The position numbers were made by a program, and so were the translations under genes. 64,000 bases of DNA from an uncultured Bacteroidales bacterium (GTDB lineage Bacteria; Bacteroidota; Bacteroidia; Bacteroidales; Bacteroidaceae), in the NCBI GenBank assembly GCA_902799685.1, contig CADCBO010000009.1:41289-105288 (forward strand), written 5' to 3'. The notes under the pieces are model-generated. The model was given only the letters and a program-made list of their open reading frames with translations. It searched no databases and was not told the DNA's origin. Position 1 is the first letter of the stretch, and each line of letters opens with the position of its first letter. Below, piece after piece: positions 61,898 through 64,000 of this stretch.

Positions 61898-63321
61898 GCT
61901 CCAGTCACCCCAAACAAGTCCTCCATTGTCACAGCCACGGGTGATATTTCTGAGTACATATTGTCCTTCAGCGCATAAGTTGTCACTATCGTGGCCTGGA
62001 CGCCACCCTTGTGACCCGTTTCCTGGCTGAACACCTCCATGCGTCTCACAATCTTACGGTATTCCGACTCAGGCAGGCTATAGTCGTCTTTCGAATACTT
62101 CATCTCGCATACAGTCACAATGCCGTCAGCGCGGTCAATTATCATGTCTATCTGTACTGCCGGACTACTCTCCTTACTGCGCCACGAGTAATACTCATGC
62201 GCAATTGTGTCCAAGTGCAGTCCACGGATAATCTGTCTGATGTGCCACATGCACACCCGTTCAAACGTCAACCCATACCAGTTATTCTGCTCAGGTGTAC
62301 CCAGGTGGTTACGCCAGAAATGTTCGTCCGTCACCTTCTTCGCTCCATAGCGGAAATGGAATAGGGAGAAGAAATCCATCAACTGATAGATACCCCCGTT
62401 CTGATTTTGCCCGTTATTATAGCGGCGGATGAAATCGCACTGTTCCAAGTCTTCCAGCATATCACCCAGCGCACCATTGTCACTGACCTTCAACGTCACT
62501 GAAATCTCCTTTCGCGTAAAGCCTTCCTTTCTCGTACTCAGCAAACGGATAATCTCCATATACGTGTCAGCACTCTTGAACAGCGACTTAAACAACCTTC
62601 CGAACTCCCCTTCCAACTCAGCCTCAGCAGAGAAGAACAGCGCATCGATATTGTCGGGCACATTCTTTTTGGGGTCAAGCAGGCTCAGATAGTAAGGCAC
62701 ACCACCTATCACCATATACGCCTGCAGTATAGCCAAACGAGGCCAGTGGAACTTCCGGCTTATTAAATACTCCTCTGTCTGGCCTAATGAGAACGGACGC
62801 AAATGAATAGTATGTGTAGTTCGCTTATGCAGGCCCGCCTTATTGTTCACGATGTTTTTCAACATCCACGACGTTGCTGAGCCACATACTACAAAATAAA
62901 CATTGTCTATCCACGATGCCCTGCCGTTCCAAAACAAGTCCAGCGCATGCAGGAATCCCGACCGCTTTGTGTCAAAGCAAGGTAACTCATCTATAAACAC
63001 CACCAATCTACGCTGGCGGTTTCTGTTCTTACGCTCCAGAAGAGCAGCCAAGTTGTCGAAAGCTTTTATCCATGATGTGGCTTTCCCGCCCTTGAAACCA
63101 TAGCGCACCAGGGCAAGATGAAAAGCCTCAAGCTCCTCCTCCATTGTACCGTCTATAATGCCGGTAGCATAGAAATCAAACTTATCCTTGAAGAAACTGC
63201 GTATCAGGAATGTCTTGCCCACTCGTCTGCGACCATATACGGCCACAAACTCACTGCGCCCCGACTGCATATAGTCAGACAGTTTCTCCAGTTCCCGTTC
63301 TCTACCTATTATCTTTTCCAT
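61894..63321 (-). CDS. ATP-binding protein, archaeal-ATPase/DUF234 type
   Basis: A 475-residue protein. N-terminal STAND/AAA-like domain: 'IGRERELEKLSDYMQSG', Walker A 'YGRRRVGKTFLIRSF' (about 28-42), Walker B 'LVVFIDELPCF' (about 108), 'RPFSLGQTEEYL'; then a winged-helix part ('GFTRKEISVTLKVSDNGAL') and the C-terminal DUF234 nuclease-like domain ('QIDMIIDRADGIVTVCEMKY'), whose Asp-Glu-Lys set resembles a PD-(D/E)xK fold. Widespread in Bacteroidetes in many copies; role unknown. Overlaps the HA-like gene by four bases. Confidence 0.88.
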   Translation of the reverse strand: MEKIIGRERELEKLSDYMQSGRSEFVAVYGRRRVGKTFLIRSFFKDKFDFYATGIIDGTMEEELEAFHLALVRYGFKGGKATSWIKAFDNLAALLERKNRNRQRRLVVFIDELPCFDTKRSGFLHALDLFWNGRASWIDNVYFVVCGSATSWMLKNIVNNKAGLHKRTTHTIHLRPFSLGQTEEYLISRKFHWPRLAILQAYMVIGGVPYYLSLLDPKKNVPDNIDALFFSAEAELEGEFGRLFKSLFKSADTYMEIIRLLSTRKEGFTRKEISVTLKVSDNGALGDMLEDLEQCDFIRRYNNGQNQNGGIYQLMDFFSLFHFRYGAKKVTDEHFWRNHLGTPEQNNWYGLTFERVCMWHIRQIIRGLHLDTIAHEYYSWRSKESSPAVQIDMIIDRADGIVTVCEMKYSKDDYSLPESEYRKIVRRMEVFSQETGHKGGVQATIVTTYALKDNMYSEISPVAVTMEDLFGVTGA

Positions 63322-63729
63322 ACATCCATTTGCGGTTTAATTTACGCAAAAGTACTAAAAATCAGCCAGTTTATAAAATTATAATTAGCGAAAGCCTCAA
63401 TTTTTAACAAACTTTCGCCAATTATAGCAGAGTTCATTCTTGGCTAATATCAGCATGCATTTGCCACATATCATTCACGCTTCACTCTCCCCTCACCCAT
63501 ACTCTACCCATACTCATTGAGTAAGCCTGGAGAGAGCCTGGAGTATGGCTAAAGGTTATCTGCGGCCTTTTTGTGGAATGGTATTATTACCTATTCTGGC
63601 ATTGCCTTCATCCAGCCTCAACGCACTAGCAATTCTTATTCGAGCGAAGTGAGTCTTAAGAAAGCGAAGCGACTGAAAGAAGGTTTAGCTCGACGAAGTC
63701 AACCGTCCCCAATGGCACCCAATGGCACC
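63322..63729. other. Intergenic region with REP-B fragment
   Basis: About 400 bp without a supported gene. It contains a short direct repeat GAGAGAGCCTGGAG-like (63525-63545), a stretch with AGCGAAG repeats (63650-63675), and a partial REP-B copy (GTCCCCAATGGCACC with the TGGCACC part doubled, 63704-63730) touching the stop codon of the next gene. Confidence 0.4.
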
Positions 63730-64000
63730 TTAGCGGAAGATGATAACCTTAACCAGATCCTTAACCACCCCCCCAGCTCCATGCTGAGAATCCGAAATCA
63801 AAATCAACGTCCGCCCGCCATCCGGCATTAAAGGCCCCAGACACATCCCTTCATAATCTGCAAATCGGCCCGATGTCAGTTTGGTTGTGAAAGTGTACAT
63901 TAGCGTCTTTCTCAATATTCCCGATGCACCATCAGTAGGGTTCACAACATACAGATTCATCTTAGAGAATGACTTCCTTATCTTATTGAGAGTACTACCC
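63730..64000 (-). CDS. Esterase-like phytase-family protein, C-terminal end only
   Basis: The frame is open from the window edge to TAA 63730-63732 and gives the last 89 residues. 'FADYEGMCLGPLMPDGGRTL' and 'ILISDSQHGAGG' match the C-terminal signature of the esterase-like activity of phytase family (PF13449 type), which are secreted beta-propeller-like proteins. The N-terminus lies outside the window. The stop codon touches a REP-B fragment. Confidence 0.65.
   Translation of the reverse strand, partial: GSTLNKIRKSFSKMNLYVVNPTDGASGILRKTLMYTFTTKLTSGRFADYEGMCLGPLMPDGGRTLILISDSQHGAGGVVKDLVKVIIFR

Noticed and set aside
63571-63831. 86-codon plus-strand frame with 'SLKKAKRLKEGLARRS'
   Set aside because: Crosses a repeat fragment and overlaps the esterase-like gene antisense; no start signal.

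Overview
The window is chromosomal DNA from a member of the Bacteroidales, most like a gut or rumen Prevotellaceae. The evidence is the many promoters with a -7 box of the TAnnTTTG type (often TATCTTTG), very short 5' leaders, secreted proteins ending in a 'YDLxGR' tail, lipoprotein glycosidases, a single-domain GuaA, and small MKK-type peptides. No plasmid or phage replication genes are seen.

Layout. 1-7.9 kb: nitrogen control (glnK-amt) and pyrG, each preceded by a short Asn/Gln-rich leader peptide and a terminator hairpin, with a very large CotH-type surface protein between them. 8.1-15.3 kb: a 2374-residue secreted modular protein. 15.3-20 kb: GH27 alpha-galactosidase, a lipoprotein and a GH43-CBM-FN3 enzyme. 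20-29 kb: a GtrA flippase and GT2 pair, then a tight plus-strand operon (polysaccharide deacetylase, GT87, SIMPL, rsmG, metallo-hydrolase, DUF1573, GH3). 29-34 kb: a histidine phosphatase, MgtC-like protein and an esterase-GH51 fusion. 34-37 kb: guaA (synthetase part only) and an Adk-WbuC fusion behind a structured leader. 37-45 kb: minus-strand exopolysaccharide genes (Wzz, Wza, CapD-like dehydratase, manC, manA). 45-49 kb: TRIC channel, a REP-associated tyrosine transposase (RAYT), serB and proline iminopeptidase. 49-59.6 kb: an accessory region of small unknown genes, decayed phosphoesterases, tRNA remnants and an AAA ATPase. 59.7-64 kb: bcp, sodB, two small peptides, a DUF234-type ATPase and the end of an esterase-like phytase protein.

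Three non-coding systems stand out. (1) Two paired leader-peptide attenuators rich in Gln and Asn codons precede glnK-amt and pyrG; in both, the end of the leader ORF can pair with the 5' arm of the terminator. (2) Twenty copies of a 35-bp palindrome surround a RAYT gene. They often lie exactly on stop codons (six genes take their stop from the repeat), occur as doublets, and twice lie in frame inside manC. (3) In the accessory region a 31-bp palindrome carries outward-facing -33 TTTG boxes 20-21 bp from -7 boxes, so it looks like a shared, partly bidirectional operator-promoter for six unknown genes, including the AAA ATPase.

Other elements: two copies of a mobile-looking cassette with a two-way terminator between convergent genes, and a 207-bp element with 40-bp inverted ends that supplies the pyrG stop codon. 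Functional names come from motif recognition only; no database search was run.
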